Virus record (IMG/VR): IMGVR_UViG_3300021335_000960
Location: 1-21,177 of that record
Direction: 5' to 3' (one strand)
Origin: a virus
Length of the DNA stretch: 21,177 nt
The notes under the pieces were generated by a model. It was not told where the DNA came from. It did not search any database and saw only the letters and a program-made list of their open reading frames with translations. Shown one piece after another: positions 1-6,984 of this stretch (its first letter is position 1; the number at the start of each line of letters is the position of its first letter). Made by a program: the position numbers and the translations under genes.

Positions 1-192
1 TATGTCACTGAAGAAGACCTAGAAGACATACTTTCCATGTATCCTATTAATGTTCGTATACTTGGTGAAGAATATCGAGACAAAGACTTTACAGGCAAAG
101 ATATTTGTCGTAAGCGTGATATCGATATACATTTTAACAAACGTGATCACCGTTTTAGTTCAAGTGATCTTAGGAGGAGAGTTTGTGAATAG
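1..192 (+). CDS. Cytidylyltransferase (TagD-like nucleotidyltransferase), C-terminal part
   Basis: An open frame enters from the left edge and ends at TAG 190-192, giving 63 C-terminal residues. The visible part contains GEEYRDKDFTG and then a basic stretch ending in HRFSSSDLRRRV. This is the usual C-terminal signature of glycerol-3-phosphate cytidylyltransferase-like enzymes, which carry a GxxY segment and an RxSSTxLR-type motif. Such enzymes use CTP to activate a phosphorylated polyol or sugar. The catalytic HxGH motif would lie outside the window. The last codons overlap the GTG start of the next gene, and that gene's Shine-Dalgarno sits inside this reading frame. Together with the next two genes it suggests a nucleotide-sugar or polyol activation module. 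The substrate cannot be told from this fragment. Confidence 0.75.
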   Translation, partial: YVTEEDLEDILSMYPINVRILGEEYRDKDFTGKDICRKRDIDIHFNKRDHRFSSSDLRRRVCE

Positions 193-886
193 ATATATTT
201 TTGATGTTGACGGAACAATTACTCCAAGTAGAGGACAAATAGATACAGACTTTGCAGTATTCTTTACAGACTTCTGTGCAGATCATTCTGTATATCTTGT
301 TACTGGAAGCGACAAAGAAAAAACTATTGAACAAATAGGCGAAGAAATATATAGTCTTGCCGAAAGAGTATACAACTGTTCAGGCAGTGATGTTTGGCAA
401 GGTGAAAAACATATACGCACAGATGATTGGAAAATAGGTCCAATAACAAGAGCGTTCTTAATAAGACAACTAGAAGAAAGTACTTTCCCATTAAGAACAG
501 GATTACATATTGAAGAACGTCCTGGCATGGTTAACTTTAGTGTAGTTGGTCGCAATGCAACAATGGGTGAACGTAAACTATATGTTAAGCATGATACAGT
601 TAATCAAGAGCGTGATATTATTGCCTCGCAGTTCAACACAGAATTTCCAGACTTAATTGCACGACCAGGCGGCGAAACAGGAATTGATATTTCGCCAAAA
701 GGTAAAGACAAAAGTCAAATAATACAAGATTTTGATCCTAATGATACACTTTATTTTTATGGAGATAGAATGGATCCAATGGGTAATGATTATCCATTAA
801 AGAAAGCAATAATAGATGCAGACTTAGGATTTGCCTTTCAAGTAAATGATTGGAAGGATACTTGGGAGAAACTTAAATGCGTATAA
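185..886 (+). CDS. HAD-superfamily phosphatase / phosphomannomutase-like (subfamily IIB)
   Basis: 233 aa from a GTG start at 185. I chose this start because AGGAGGAGA at 172-180 lies just upstream and the protein then begins directly with MNRYIFDVDGT, the HAD motif I (D7 nucleophile, D9 general acid). An in-frame ATG at 50 would add 45 residues that are only the shifted frame of the previous gene. The C-terminal half has GGETGIDISPKGKDK, matching HAD motif III with its lysine. It is followed by YGDRMDPMGND at about 192-202, matching motif IV as in eukaryotic-type phosphomannomutases (FGDxxxxGGND). Known relatives interconvert mannose-6-P and mannose-1-P or hydrolyse sugar phosphates. Overlaps with a cytidylyltransferase and an epimerase suggest sugar-nucleotide synthesis. 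The exact substrate is not determinable. Confidence 0.8.
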   Translation: MNRYIFDVDGTITPSRGQIDTDFAVFFTDFCADHSVYLVTGSDKEKTIEQIGEEIYSLAERVYNCSGSDVWQGEKHIRTDDWKIGPITRAFLIRQLEESTFPLRTGLHIEERPGMVNFSVVGRNATMGERKLYVKHDTVNQERDIIASQFNTEFPDLIARPGGETGIDISPKGKDKSQIIQDFDPNDTLYFYGDRMDPMGNDYPLKKAIIDADLGFAFQVNDWKDTWEKLKCV

Positions 887-1626
887 TGTTAACTGGACAC
901 AGAGGATTTATAGGTAGTCATTTACTTAAGAGATTAAAGAAAAGAAATAGTGTTGTTTGTTTTGATTTACAAGACGGACATGACTTATATGATATCGAAC
1001 TCAAAGAAGAATTTGATTTAATAATACATCTAGCAGGCAAAAGTGGTGTAAGAGAAAGTATTAAAGATCCTGCAGGATATTGGCGTAATAACGTAGAAGT
1101 AAGCAAACGTATATTTGAACGTTATCCTAACACAAGGATACTTTACGCAAGCTCTAGTAGCGCCTATGAGCCCGATTTGAATCCATATGCGGCTAGTAAG
1201 TATTGTGTTGAAGAAGCAGGTGAAAGATACGTTAACACATTAGGTATGCGTTTCCACACAGTATATTCTAGCAATCCACGTAAAGGAATGTTTTTACAAA
1301 AACTTATTGATAGTGAATTAGAATATACAACTAATCACTTTAGAGATTTCATACATATCGAAGATTTGTGTGATGCAATAGAATTGTGCATGAATAGTAA
1401 ATTTACAGGTACTATTGACATAGGTACAGGACATCCATATAAAGTTTCAGACTTTGCACCAGATCTGCCTGTCCGCCTAAATACACCATATGAACGTAAT
1501 TGGACATGTGCAAATACAGAAAAGATCAAGATGTTAGGCTTTAAACCTAAATACTCTGTAGAAAAGTACTTGACATCTTACACTAATGATAATATAATAA
1601 AACTTGAAATAGGAGAACCCACATGA
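877..1626 (+). CDS. NAD-dependent epimerase/dehydratase (extended SDR, nucleotide-sugar)
   Basis: 249 aa. The N-terminus MRIMLTGHRGFIGSH is a Rossmann glycine motif (G7xxG10xxG13), a serine-rich strand lies at about 92-95, and Y104-AAS-K108 is the YxxxK catalytic pair of extended SDRs such as UDP-glucose 4-epimerase. It is shorter than a typical 310-340 aa epimerase, mainly in the C-terminal substrate domain. ATG 877 overlaps the previous gene by 10 nt. A second in-frame ATG at 886 forms a TAATG junction, but starting there would remove the usual basic first strand residues. Likely role: epimerisation or dehydration of an NDP-sugar made by the two upstream enzymes. A perfect sigma70 promoter for the next gene lies inside its last 60 nt. 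Confidence 0.85.
   Translation: MRIMLTGHRGFIGSHLLKRLKKRNSVVCFDLQDGHDLYDIELKEEFDLIIHLAGKSGVRESIKDPAGYWRNNVEVSKRIFERYPNTRILYASSSSAYEPDLNPYAASKYCVEEAGERYVNTLGMRFHTVYSSNPRKGMFLQKLIDSELEYTTNHFRDFIHIEDLCDAIELCMNSKFTGTIDIGTGHPYKVSDFAPDLPVRLNTPYERNWTCANTEKIKMLGFKPKYSVEKYLTSYTNDNIIKLEIGEPT
1570..1598 (+). promoter_or_regulatory. Perfect sigma70-type promoter upstream of the sliding clamp gene
   Basis: TTGACA at 1570-1575 and TATAAT at 1593-1598 are separated by exactly 17 bp. The site lies within the 3' end of the epimerase gene. The predicted transcript would start near 1605, just before the AGGAGA ribosome-binding site (1611-1616) and the ATG at 1623. A weaker TTGACA/TATAAA pair with the same spacing lies at 1415-1443. 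Confidence 0.8.
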
Positions 1627-2351
1627 AAGACATCTTACAAGACATCGTTGCACATACACACGCACTAGGCTTTTTGAATCTAGTAAAGGTTACTAACGAT
1701 GAAGACACTAATATCGACTCAATGGCAGAAGATCGTTCTGTGATTTTGAGTGCGACAACAAATGCACCAGTTGGAGAATTCGAAGGTACATTTGGTATGC
1801 CTAACTTAGATAAGTTAGCACTACACTTGAAAAATCCTGAGTATCAAAAGGATGCAAAAATTGATGTTGTGAAAGCAGATCGCAATGGCGAAGTTGTTCC
1901 AACACACATCCACTTTGAAAATACAGCAGGCGATTTCCAGAATGATTATCGCTTTATGAACAAAGCAATTATTGATGAAAAACTAAAAACTGTTAAGTTC
2001 AAAGGTGCAACTTGGAATGTAACATTTAGTCCAAGTGTTGCTAGTATTGCACGTATGAAACTTATGAGTGCGGCACACGCAGAAGAGCCTACATTTAACG
2101 TAATGACTAAAGAAGGTAATTTAGTATTCAGCTTTGGTGATGCAAGTACACACGCAGGTGAATTTGTATTCCAACATGGTATTGAAGGAACACTAGCTCA
2201 TACATGGAGTTGGCCAGTAGCACAAGTACAAAGTATTCTTAATTTAGATGGTGACAAAACTGTTAGCATTTCAGATCAAGGTGCAATGCAAATTACTGTA
2301 GACAGTGGTATGGTAAAGTATGATTACATCTTGCCAGCACAGAGCAAATAG
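1623..2351 (+). CDS. Probable DNA polymerase sliding clamp (T4 gp45-like)
   Basis: 242 aa, preceded by AGGAGA and overlapping the epimerase stop (ATGA). There are no catalytic motifs. The composition is beta-rich, with two repeating halves. The C-terminal half has a stretch ending in ITVDSGMVKYDYILPAQ, resembling the last strands of phage PCNA-like clamps, and FGMPNLDKL near residue 57 resembles the gp45 core. The length is close to T4 gp45 (228 aa). A clamp would tether the phage polymerase to DNA and, in T4, also activate late transcription. The latter fits the late-type promoters seen further right. Its own perfect sigma70 promoter suggests early expression. Assignment rests on pattern recall rather than an invariant motif; an HMM or structure comparison would settle it. 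Confidence 0.65.
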   Translation: MKDILQDIVAHTHALGFLNLVKVTNDEDTNIDSMAEDRSVILSATTNAPVGEFEGTFGMPNLDKLALHLKNPEYQKDAKIDVVKADRNGEVVPTHIHFENTAGDFQNDYRFMNKAIIDEKLKTVKFKGATWNVTFSPSVASIARMKLMSAAHAEEPTFNVMTKEGNLVFSFGDASTHAGEFVFQHGIEGTLAHTWSWPVAQVQSILNLDGDKTVSISDQGAMQITVDSGMVKYDYILPAQSK

Positions 2352-2354
2352 TAT

Positions 2355-2918
2355 ATGAATTATAATTTCATAGATCACAAGTCAGACATTCAGTATCTTA
2401 TACATGCAATTAATTTACATGGTCAAAATTTAATAGGTGCTGAAGTCGGATTGTTTAGAGCAGAAAGTTTTTGTACAATGTTACAAAACTGCCCTAACAT
2501 AACAAAGCTCTATGGAATTGATAACTGGCAACCTTACACAGACTATATCGGTTCTATGCCAATGGAAGTTGATGAAAAGATGATTGAACTTGTAGAAATA
2601 CAAGCCATGCATAACTTCAAATGGACAGGTGAAACACAAAGAGGAGAAATATTAAAAATGACTAGTATGGAAGCATCTAAAAAAATAGATGATGCTAGTT
2701 TAGACTTTGTGTTTTTAGATGCCTATATTGATCAACAAAGTACTGTGAACGATCTAAATACTTGGTATACAAAAGTAAAACCAGGAGGATTGTTTAGTGG
2801 ACATGATTGGGATAGTCCTACTGTAGTAGATTGTGTAACACAGTTTAGGAAAGATAATAATATACAGACTAATTTAAGTTGCTACGGTGACACATGGATA
2901 TGGAAAAAAGATGAATAA
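2355..2918 (+). CDS. Class I SAM-dependent methyltransferase (Methyltransf_24-like)
   Basis: 187 aa. Motif I is GAEVGLFRAES (28-38) and the acidic residue after strand 2 is in YGID (53-56). A motif IV-like DFVFLDAYID lies at 117-126, followed by KPGGLFSGHDW (142-152). This is the layout of small Rossmann methyltransferases in the Methyltransf_24/cephalosporin-hydroxylase-like group, which often modify sugars or small metabolites. It starts 3 nt after the clamp gene and ends 8 nt inside the dpdA-like gene. The acceptor is unknown. Given the sugar-activation genes just upstream, a glycan substrate is possible, but a modified-base or protein substrate cannot be excluded. Confidence 0.8.
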   Translation: MNYNFIDHKSDIQYLIHAINLHGQNLIGAEVGLFRAESFCTMLQNCPNITKLYGIDNWQPYTDYIGSMPMEVDEKMIELVEIQAMHNFKWTGETQRGEILKMTSMEASKKIDDASLDFVFLDAYIDQQSTVNDLNTWYTKVKPGGLFSGHDWDSPTVVDCVTQFRKDNNIQTNLSCYGDTWIWKKDE

Positions 2919-4452
2919 AGACTTAACAGCAACACAAAAAGATTATGCACATTTCTTGCCTGCACTTAGTGGGTTTTATGCAACGTATGTAGGCAAGCAA
3001 CGTTTTGACAATTATGTAGATCCAGCAAGGATTCCTAGTAATTTTAAACATGGTGTTGAAAGTCTAAACTATCTTAATAAAGAGCAAGGTGCATTTACTT
3101 ACAAATGGAGTTTGTATAGTGCAGGACATGCCAACTTAGATACAACTATTGAAGTACCTAAAGAAGATATGGTACGTAATAGAGATAGAGAAAACACTTG
3201 GTTACTTGGTGACTCAGGTGGTTTCCAAATTGGTAAAGGTGTATGGGAAGGTGATTGGAAAGATCCAAACTGTCCTAAAGCACAAAAGAAACGTGATGGC
3301 GTTCTAAAATGGATGGACGCTTATATGGACTATGGTATGGTACTTGATATACCTGCCTGGGTAGCACGTTCACCAGAAGGAGCCAAAGCAACAGGTATTG
3401 ACAACTATCAAGATGCCGTAAATGCAACACGTATTAACAATGACTATTGGATGAAAAATAGAACTGGTTCGTGTAAGTTTCTAAATGTATTACAAGGTGA
3501 AACACATACTGATGCTGAAGATTGGTATCAGCAAATGAAAGACTATTGCGATCCTAAGAAATATTCAGATCATTTTAACGGATGGTCAATGGGTGGTCAG
3601 AATATGTGTGATATTCATCTAGCGTTACTACGTCTTATTAGTTTACGTTATGACGGACTTTTAGAAAAAGGATTACATGATGTAATGCACTTCTTAGGAA
3701 CGTCTAAACTAGAGTGGGCTACATTGCTTACAGATGTACAACGTGCAGTTAGGAAACATCATAATGAAAACTTTACTATTACTTTTGATTGTGCTAGTCC
3801 TTTTCTCGCAACCGCGAATGGACAAATATACATTCAGAATGAAACAGCGGATCGTTCGAAATGGACATATAGAATGGTGCCAAGTGTTGACGATAAAAAG
3901 TATGCTACAGACAACCGCCTGTTTAAAGACGCTGTTATATCAGATGGGATATTTAAAAACTTTGAAAACAGCCCAATCACTGCCGAACTTAAAGTATCAG
4001 ACGTTTGCACTTATGCTCCGGGAGACTTAAATAAAATCGGCAAAGAAGGAAAAACATCGTGGGATAGTTTTTCATATGCGATCCAGATGGGTCATAATGT
4101 ATGGAGTCATATAAATGCAGTACAAGAAGCAAACAGACAATACGACAATGGAGTCATTCCGTCAATGCTTGTCGAAGAACGTTTTGACAGGTTATTTTTT
4201 AGAGACATTGTGGAGGCAATATTTGCAACTGATAAAAGAGACGAAGCGATAGCAGTCGCAAACGAATTCCGTAGATATCTAGACACTATAATTGGCACAA
4301 GAGGTGCAACAGGCAAACGTATGACTAATGCCCAAACTTATTTCAACAATTTGTTTGATACAGTAGAAGAAACAACTGACGAAATAGTTGACGGCGAATT
4401 TTCAGAAGAACAAGAAAATAAGTTGGAGGAAATGGAGAATGAGCAATTATGA
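2911..4452 (+). CDS. dpdA: DpdA-like 7-deazaguanine DNA transglycosylase (TGT superfamily)
   Basis: 513 aa from ATG 2911, overlapping the previous stop by 8 nt. A GTG at 2887 would give only eight extra residues. The tRNA-guanine transglycosylase motifs appear in family order: GDSGGFQ (100-106), MVLDIP (143-148), LQGE (194-197), GWSMGG (224-229), HFLGTS (260-265) and FDCASPF (292-298). D101 and D293 would correspond to the TGT general base and nucleophile. The TGT C-terminal CxCxxC zinc site is not recognisable: only C in VSDVCTY and HN in MGHNVW (about residues 378 and 408) remain nearby. DpdA proteins use this fold to swap guanine in DNA for a 7-deazaguanine base. The window also encodes FolE, QueE and a QueD-like protein, supporting DNA rather than tRNA modification. 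The acidic tail is phage-specific. Confidence 0.8.
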   Translation: MNKDLTATQKDYAHFLPALSGFYATYVGKQRFDNYVDPARIPSNFKHGVESLNYLNKEQGAFTYKWSLYSAGHANLDTTIEVPKEDMVRNRDRENTWLLGDSGGFQIGKGVWEGDWKDPNCPKAQKKRDGVLKWMDAYMDYGMVLDIPAWVARSPEGAKATGIDNYQDAVNATRINNDYWMKNRTGSCKFLNVLQGETHTDAEDWYQQMKDYCDPKKYSDHFNGWSMGGQNMCDIHLALLRLISLRYDGLLEKGLHDVMHFLGTSKLEWATLLTDVQRAVRKHHNENFTITFDCASPFLATANGQIYIQNETADRSKWTYRMVPSVDDKKYATDNRLFKDAVISDGIFKNFENSPITAELKVSDVCTYAPGDLNKIGKEGKTSWDSFSYAIQMGHNVWSHINAVQEANRQYDNGVIPSMLVEERFDRLFFRDIVEAIFATDKRDEAIAVANEFRRYLDTIIGTRGATGKRMTNAQTYFNNLFDTVEETTDEIVDGEFSEEQENKLEEMENEQL

Positions 4453-4648
4453 TAACGAGGCAGACAAAATATGTGCAAGGCTACAAGAAGTAGAACGGAA
4501 ACATAGATCTCTTGACAAAGAGATTGAAATGCGTTATAATAATGTTACAGTTGATGAAGAAGTTCGCAGAATGAAAACTATGAAATTATATTTAAAAGAT
4601 GAAATTTATAGATTAAACGAAAGACTAATACAGGCAAAACTAAAATGA
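4439..4648 (+). CDS. DUF465/YdcH-like coiled-coil small protein
   Basis: 69 aa from ATG 4439, overlapping the dpdA stop by 14 nt. GGAGGA at about 4425-4430 serves as ribosome-binding site; an upstream in-frame ATG at 4388 lies deep in dpdA and lacks one. The protein is highly charged and helical: LQEVERKHRSLDKEIE, then VRRMKTMKLYLKDEI. This matches the E. coli YdcH/DUF465 pattern (KHxxLDxEI ... MKxxKLxLKDE). The family forms helical hairpins and has no firmly established biochemical role. A perfect sigma70 promoter lies inside the gene (4512-4540) and would drive the next gene. It ends with a 4-nt overlap with the gene at 4645. Confidence 0.75.
   Translation: MSNYDNEADKICARLQEVERKHRSLDKEIEMRYNNVTVDEEVRRMKTMKLYLKDEIYRLNERLIQAKLK
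4512..4540 (+). promoter_or_regulatory. Perfect sigma70-type promoter inside the DUF465 gene
   Basis: TTGACA 4512-4517, 17-bp spacer, TATAAT 4535-4540. The hexamers encode parts of LDKE and RYN of the DUF465 protein, so both functions share the DNA. It would start transcripts near 4547, about 100 nt before the gene at 4645. Confidence 0.75.
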
Positions 4649-5157
4649 AAAGAACATACGAAACAGGCATAGCAGAGGACGTTGTTTTCTTTACAGGTAT
4701 CGAAGTAGAAAAAACTCCTGCTCACGGAATGGATACGCTATTTGTTACAGGTGTACAACCATGTGATACTATACAAGAAAAATTAGAAGATAGACAGCAC
4801 ATTTTCTTTGGTGCTAATCACAGTTTTGAACCACTTAATGAAGAAGAATGGAATAAATGGGAAAGAATGATTAAGGCCTTCTTAACTGCGGGTAAGTTAT
4901 GTTCTCTTGATATTCCAATTAATTATGCAGAAGACTTTCTTGAAAGTGGACTTACAGAATATGAAAACTTTATTCCACAACTACGTATTCCGTTGCCTTA
5001 CGTAAAACAGTGGAACTACAACACTATGTTGAAGATTGATGATAAAGGATTTAAGGCAACTAATCCAGGTGTATGGTGCCATAGTTTACATGATCTAATG
5101 GATAGAGAAAAATTCACAGATTGGACAAAGTATGGCCTTGACAAGCCAGTAAAGTGA
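4645..5157 (+). CDS. Conserved phage protein of unknown function, between dpdA and queD-like
   Basis: 170 aa with no catalytic motif that I can name. Distinct segments are HIFFGANHSF (52-61), a middle ENFIPQLRIPLPY, LKIDD near 128, and a Trp-rich C-terminal part with TNPGVWCHSLHDL and FTDWTKYGLD. The sequence resembles a conserved unknown that I recall from marine T4-like phages, but I cannot name a family. It is soluble, with no signal peptide or membrane segment. It sits between the transglycosylase and the QueD-like gene, has its own perfect promoter upstream, and carries another in its last 20 nt. A role in deazaguanine synthesis or delivery is only an inference from position. Confidence 0.8.
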   Translation: MKRTYETGIAEDVVFFTGIEVEKTPAHGMDTLFVTGVQPCDTIQEKLEDRQHIFFGANHSFEPLNEEEWNKWERMIKAFLTAGKLCSLDIPINYAEDFLESGLTEYENFIPQLRIPLPYVKQWNYNTMLKIDDKGFKATNPGVWCHSLHDLMDREKFTDWTKYGLDKPVK

Positions 5158-5166
5158 GTGTATAAT
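5138..5166 (+). promoter_or_regulatory. Perfect sigma70-type promoter upstream of the queD-like gene
   Basis: TTGACA 5138-5143, 17-bp spacer, TATAAT 5161-5166. The -35 lies in the end of the preceding gene. The -10 overlaps the first in-frame ATG (5165) of the following frame, so transcripts from here, starting near 5173, would need a later start codon. Confidence 0.8.
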
Positions 5167-5212
5167 GGATGATATAATAAACAATGAACGATACTACGAA
5201 GGAATGATGCGT

Positions 5213-5671
5213 ATGATGAGAGAAGAAGATAAAAAAATCTATATGGAAAACAAGGTAAATAGATCTATATGGGTAACATTCAAGAAAGAGGGTATACACA
5301 AATATCCAGCGGCACTAGATGATCCGAAACTTGCAACAGGCGATTGGGACGATGTTTCGTTTCTTGGTTATCCTCACCGTCATATTTTTCATTTCAGGGT
5401 GCAAATCGAAGTGCGCCACAACGATAGAGATATCGAATTCATCCAGTTCAAAAGATGGCTCGAAAGACTCTATTCAGGAACAGATAGTAACGGAGGTGAA
5501 GCGAAGGGCTCAACCGACGCTGACGTGCTCCTTTTAGATTACAAGTCGTGCGAAATGATTGCGGACGAGTTGTATGAGAAGATCTCTGCAAAATATCCTG
5601 GCCGTTATGTAGAGATTGAAGTTGCCGAAGATGGCGAAAACGGCTGTAACATAAAATATCCAAAACCCTAG
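5213..5671 (+). CDS. queD: QueD/PTPS-like T-fold protein (6-carboxytetrahydropterin synthase-like)
   Basis: 152 aa from ATG 5213. I chose this start because GAAGGA (5198-5203) precedes it at good distance, and the earlier in-frame ATG at 5165 lies inside a -10 box; starting at 5165 would give 168 aa. The order of features fits PTPS/QueD. FKKEGIHKYP resembles FxxAHRLP (H29), YPHRHIFHFRVQIEV resembles LHGHxFxVxLEI (H55, H57), DIEFIQFK (73-80) resembles DFxxLK, SCEMIADELYEKI resembles PTSExLAxWI, and EVAEDGENGC resembles the VxET strand. The three histidines could bind zinc. The catalytic cysteine that QueD has between the first His and HGH is absent. FolE, QueE and DpdA-like proteins in the window support a pterin/deazaguanine role. 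A divergent activity is possible. Confidence 0.6.
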   Translation: MMREEDKKIYMENKVNRSIWVTFKKEGIHKYPAALDDPKLATGDWDDVSFLGYPHRHIFHFRVQIEVRHNDRDIEFIQFKRWLERLYSGTDSNGGEAKGSTDADVLLLDYKSCEMIADELYEKISAKYPGRYVEIEVAEDGENGCNIKYPKP

Positions 5672-5695
5672 ATGCTGTTAAAAGGAATAGAAACA

Positions 5696-5938
5696 ATGGC
5701 AATCAAATTTGATCGAGAAGCATATAAGACTATTTTCGACGATCTTGAAACCTTTAAAGAGTTTTGTGCAACTGCATATAACTTAGGTTTCGAAAGTGGA
5801 TTTAAGTTCGATGAAAAGAACTTATACAACAGTAAGAGCTACGAGTGGAGAGCTTTTCAAAATTATTTAAAATATGGGAAACCCCCTAAACCACGTAATA
5901 AAAACGCAGGACGTTTTAATAGTAACCGGAGAAACTAA
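5696..5938 (+). CDS. Small conserved phage protein, unknown function
   Basis: 80 aa. ATG 5696 is preferred over the in-frame ATG at 5672 because AAAGGAA (about 5680-5686) lies at the right distance, and ATG 5672 abuts the previous stop without a ribosome-binding site. The N-terminal two thirds are aromatic and acidic (FDDLETFKEFCATAYNLGF), followed by a WRAFQNYLKYG segment and a basic PKPRNK...NRR tail that could contact nucleic acid. The stop and the next start form TAATG at 5936-5940, indicating translational coupling to the glycosyltransferase. No family recognised. Confidence 0.7.
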   Translation: MAIKFDREAYKTIFDDLETFKEFCATAYNLGFESGFKFDEKNLYNSKSYEWRAFQNYLKYGKPPKPRNKNAGRFNSNRRN

Positions 5939-6984
5939 TGACTATTCATATTGTAGACATCGAAGCAGTAGATACACGTTATACTAAGCAATGGAAGGAA
6001 TATCTTCCAAAGCAACTGCGACGAGCTACAAATGAAGAAGTAGTTGTTATAAGTGGAGGAGAAACGCCTCAGGCTACAACGCCTGGGGCATTTCTTAACT
6101 TCGGCGGTACAAACGTATACAAGTCTAAACAACTTGAACAAATAGGAAAAATGTTTTGTAATGGAACTGTTAAGGACGGTGATTATTTTCTCTATACTGA
6201 TGCCTGGAATCCTACAGTGGTACAACTACGCTACATGGCAGAGTTACTCGGTGTTGATATTTGCATTGGTGGTTTGTGGCATGCAGGTAGTTATGATCCG
6301 CAAGATTTTTTAGGCAGACTTATAGGTGATAAACCTTGGGTAAGACATGCTGAACAAAGTATGTATGAATGCTATGATGATAATTTTTTTGCTAGTGAGT
6401 TTCATATAGACTTATTTGCAAAAAGTTTAGATATAGATGATACAAAGACTCATCGTGTAGGTTGGCCTATGGAGTATCTAAAGAACAGTTTAGACAGTTA
6501 TAAAAATATGGAGAAGAGGGATCTTATATTGTTTCCTCATAGAGTTGCTCCAGAGAAACAAGTTGAAATATTTAGAGATCTTAAAACACAACTTCCACAA
6601 TATGATTTTATAGTTTGCCAAGAGCAAACGCTTACAAAAAATGAATATCATAATATGTTAGGTGAAGCAAAACTAGTATTCAGTGCTAACTTGCAAGAAA
6701 CACTTGGTATTAGTTGGTATGAAGGTGCATTAGTAGATACTATTCCAATGGTGCCTGATAGATTAAGTTATAGTGAAATGGCACTTCCTGAGTTCAAATA
6801 CAACAGTGATTGGACTATTGACTATGATTCATATATGCAAAACAGAGACAAAGTAGTAAAGCAAATTGTTGAATACATGGAAAATTATAAAGACTTTTTA
6901 CCTAGCATACAAAAGCAGGTTACTAAATTACATAAGGAGTTTTTTAGTGGTAAAGAATTATATAGGGTAATTGCAGATGAATGA
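5938..6984 (+). CDS. GT-B fold glycosyltransferase (family 4-like)
   Basis: 348 aa. The C-terminal half has the features of retaining GT-B enzymes. FPHRVAPEKQ (199-208) is a donor-domain loop with the typical R/K, and NLQETLGISWYEGAL (251-265) contains an E-x7-E pair (E254/E262) that in GT4 enzymes contacts the nucleotide-sugar. An IPMVPDR loop follows. The N-terminal acceptor domain (1-185) has YTDAWNP and GLWHAGSYD and is not diagnostic. It is likely to transfer a sugar from an NDP donor to phage DNA, protein or a host glycan; the acceptor is unknown. The sugar-activation genes at 1-1626 could supply donor. It is coupled by TAATG to the small gene upstream and overlaps the next gene by 8 nt. 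Confidence 0.75.
   Translation: MTIHIVDIEAVDTRYTKQWKEYLPKQLRRATNEEVVVISGGETPQATTPGAFLNFGGTNVYKSKQLEQIGKMFCNGTVKDGDYFLYTDAWNPTVVQLRYMAELLGVDICIGGLWHAGSYDPQDFLGRLIGDKPWVRHAEQSMYECYDDNFFASEFHIDLFAKSLDIDDTKTHRVGWPMEYLKNSLDSYKNMEKRDLILFPHRVAPEKQVEIFRDLKTQLPQYDFIVCQEQTLTKNEYHNMLGEAKLVFSANLQETLGISWYEGALVDTIPMVPDRLSYSEMALPEFKYNSDWTIDYDSYMQNRDKVVKQIVEYMENYKDFLPSIQKQVTKLHKEFFSGKELYRVIADE
6061..6094 (+). repeat. Imperfect inverted repeat inside the glycosyltransferase gene
   Basis: GAAA-c-GCCTCAGGC (6061-6074), loop TACAAC, then GCCTGGGGC-a-TTTC (6081-6094). In RNA this gives a 13-pair stem with one G-U pair and one C-A mismatch, unusually GC-rich for this DNA. It lies about 120 nt into the coding sequence. 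Confidence 0.6.

Noticed and set aside
1415-1443. TTGACA-N17-TATAAA in the epimerase gene
   Set aside because: A good match (11/12), but 180 nt from the next start and just before a perfect promoter; kept only as a remark.
3734-4030. 98-codon + frame inside dpdA with a hydrophobic start
   Set aside because: Shadow of dpdA in another frame, without start signal.
5319-5537. Overlapping + frame inside the queD-like gene encoding a hydrophobic segment and a lipobox-like FISGC, resembling an Rz1-type spanin
   Set aside because: No ribosome-binding site, no partner i-spanin around it, and the queD-like frame explains the DNA. Spanins sit with lysis genes, which are not here.
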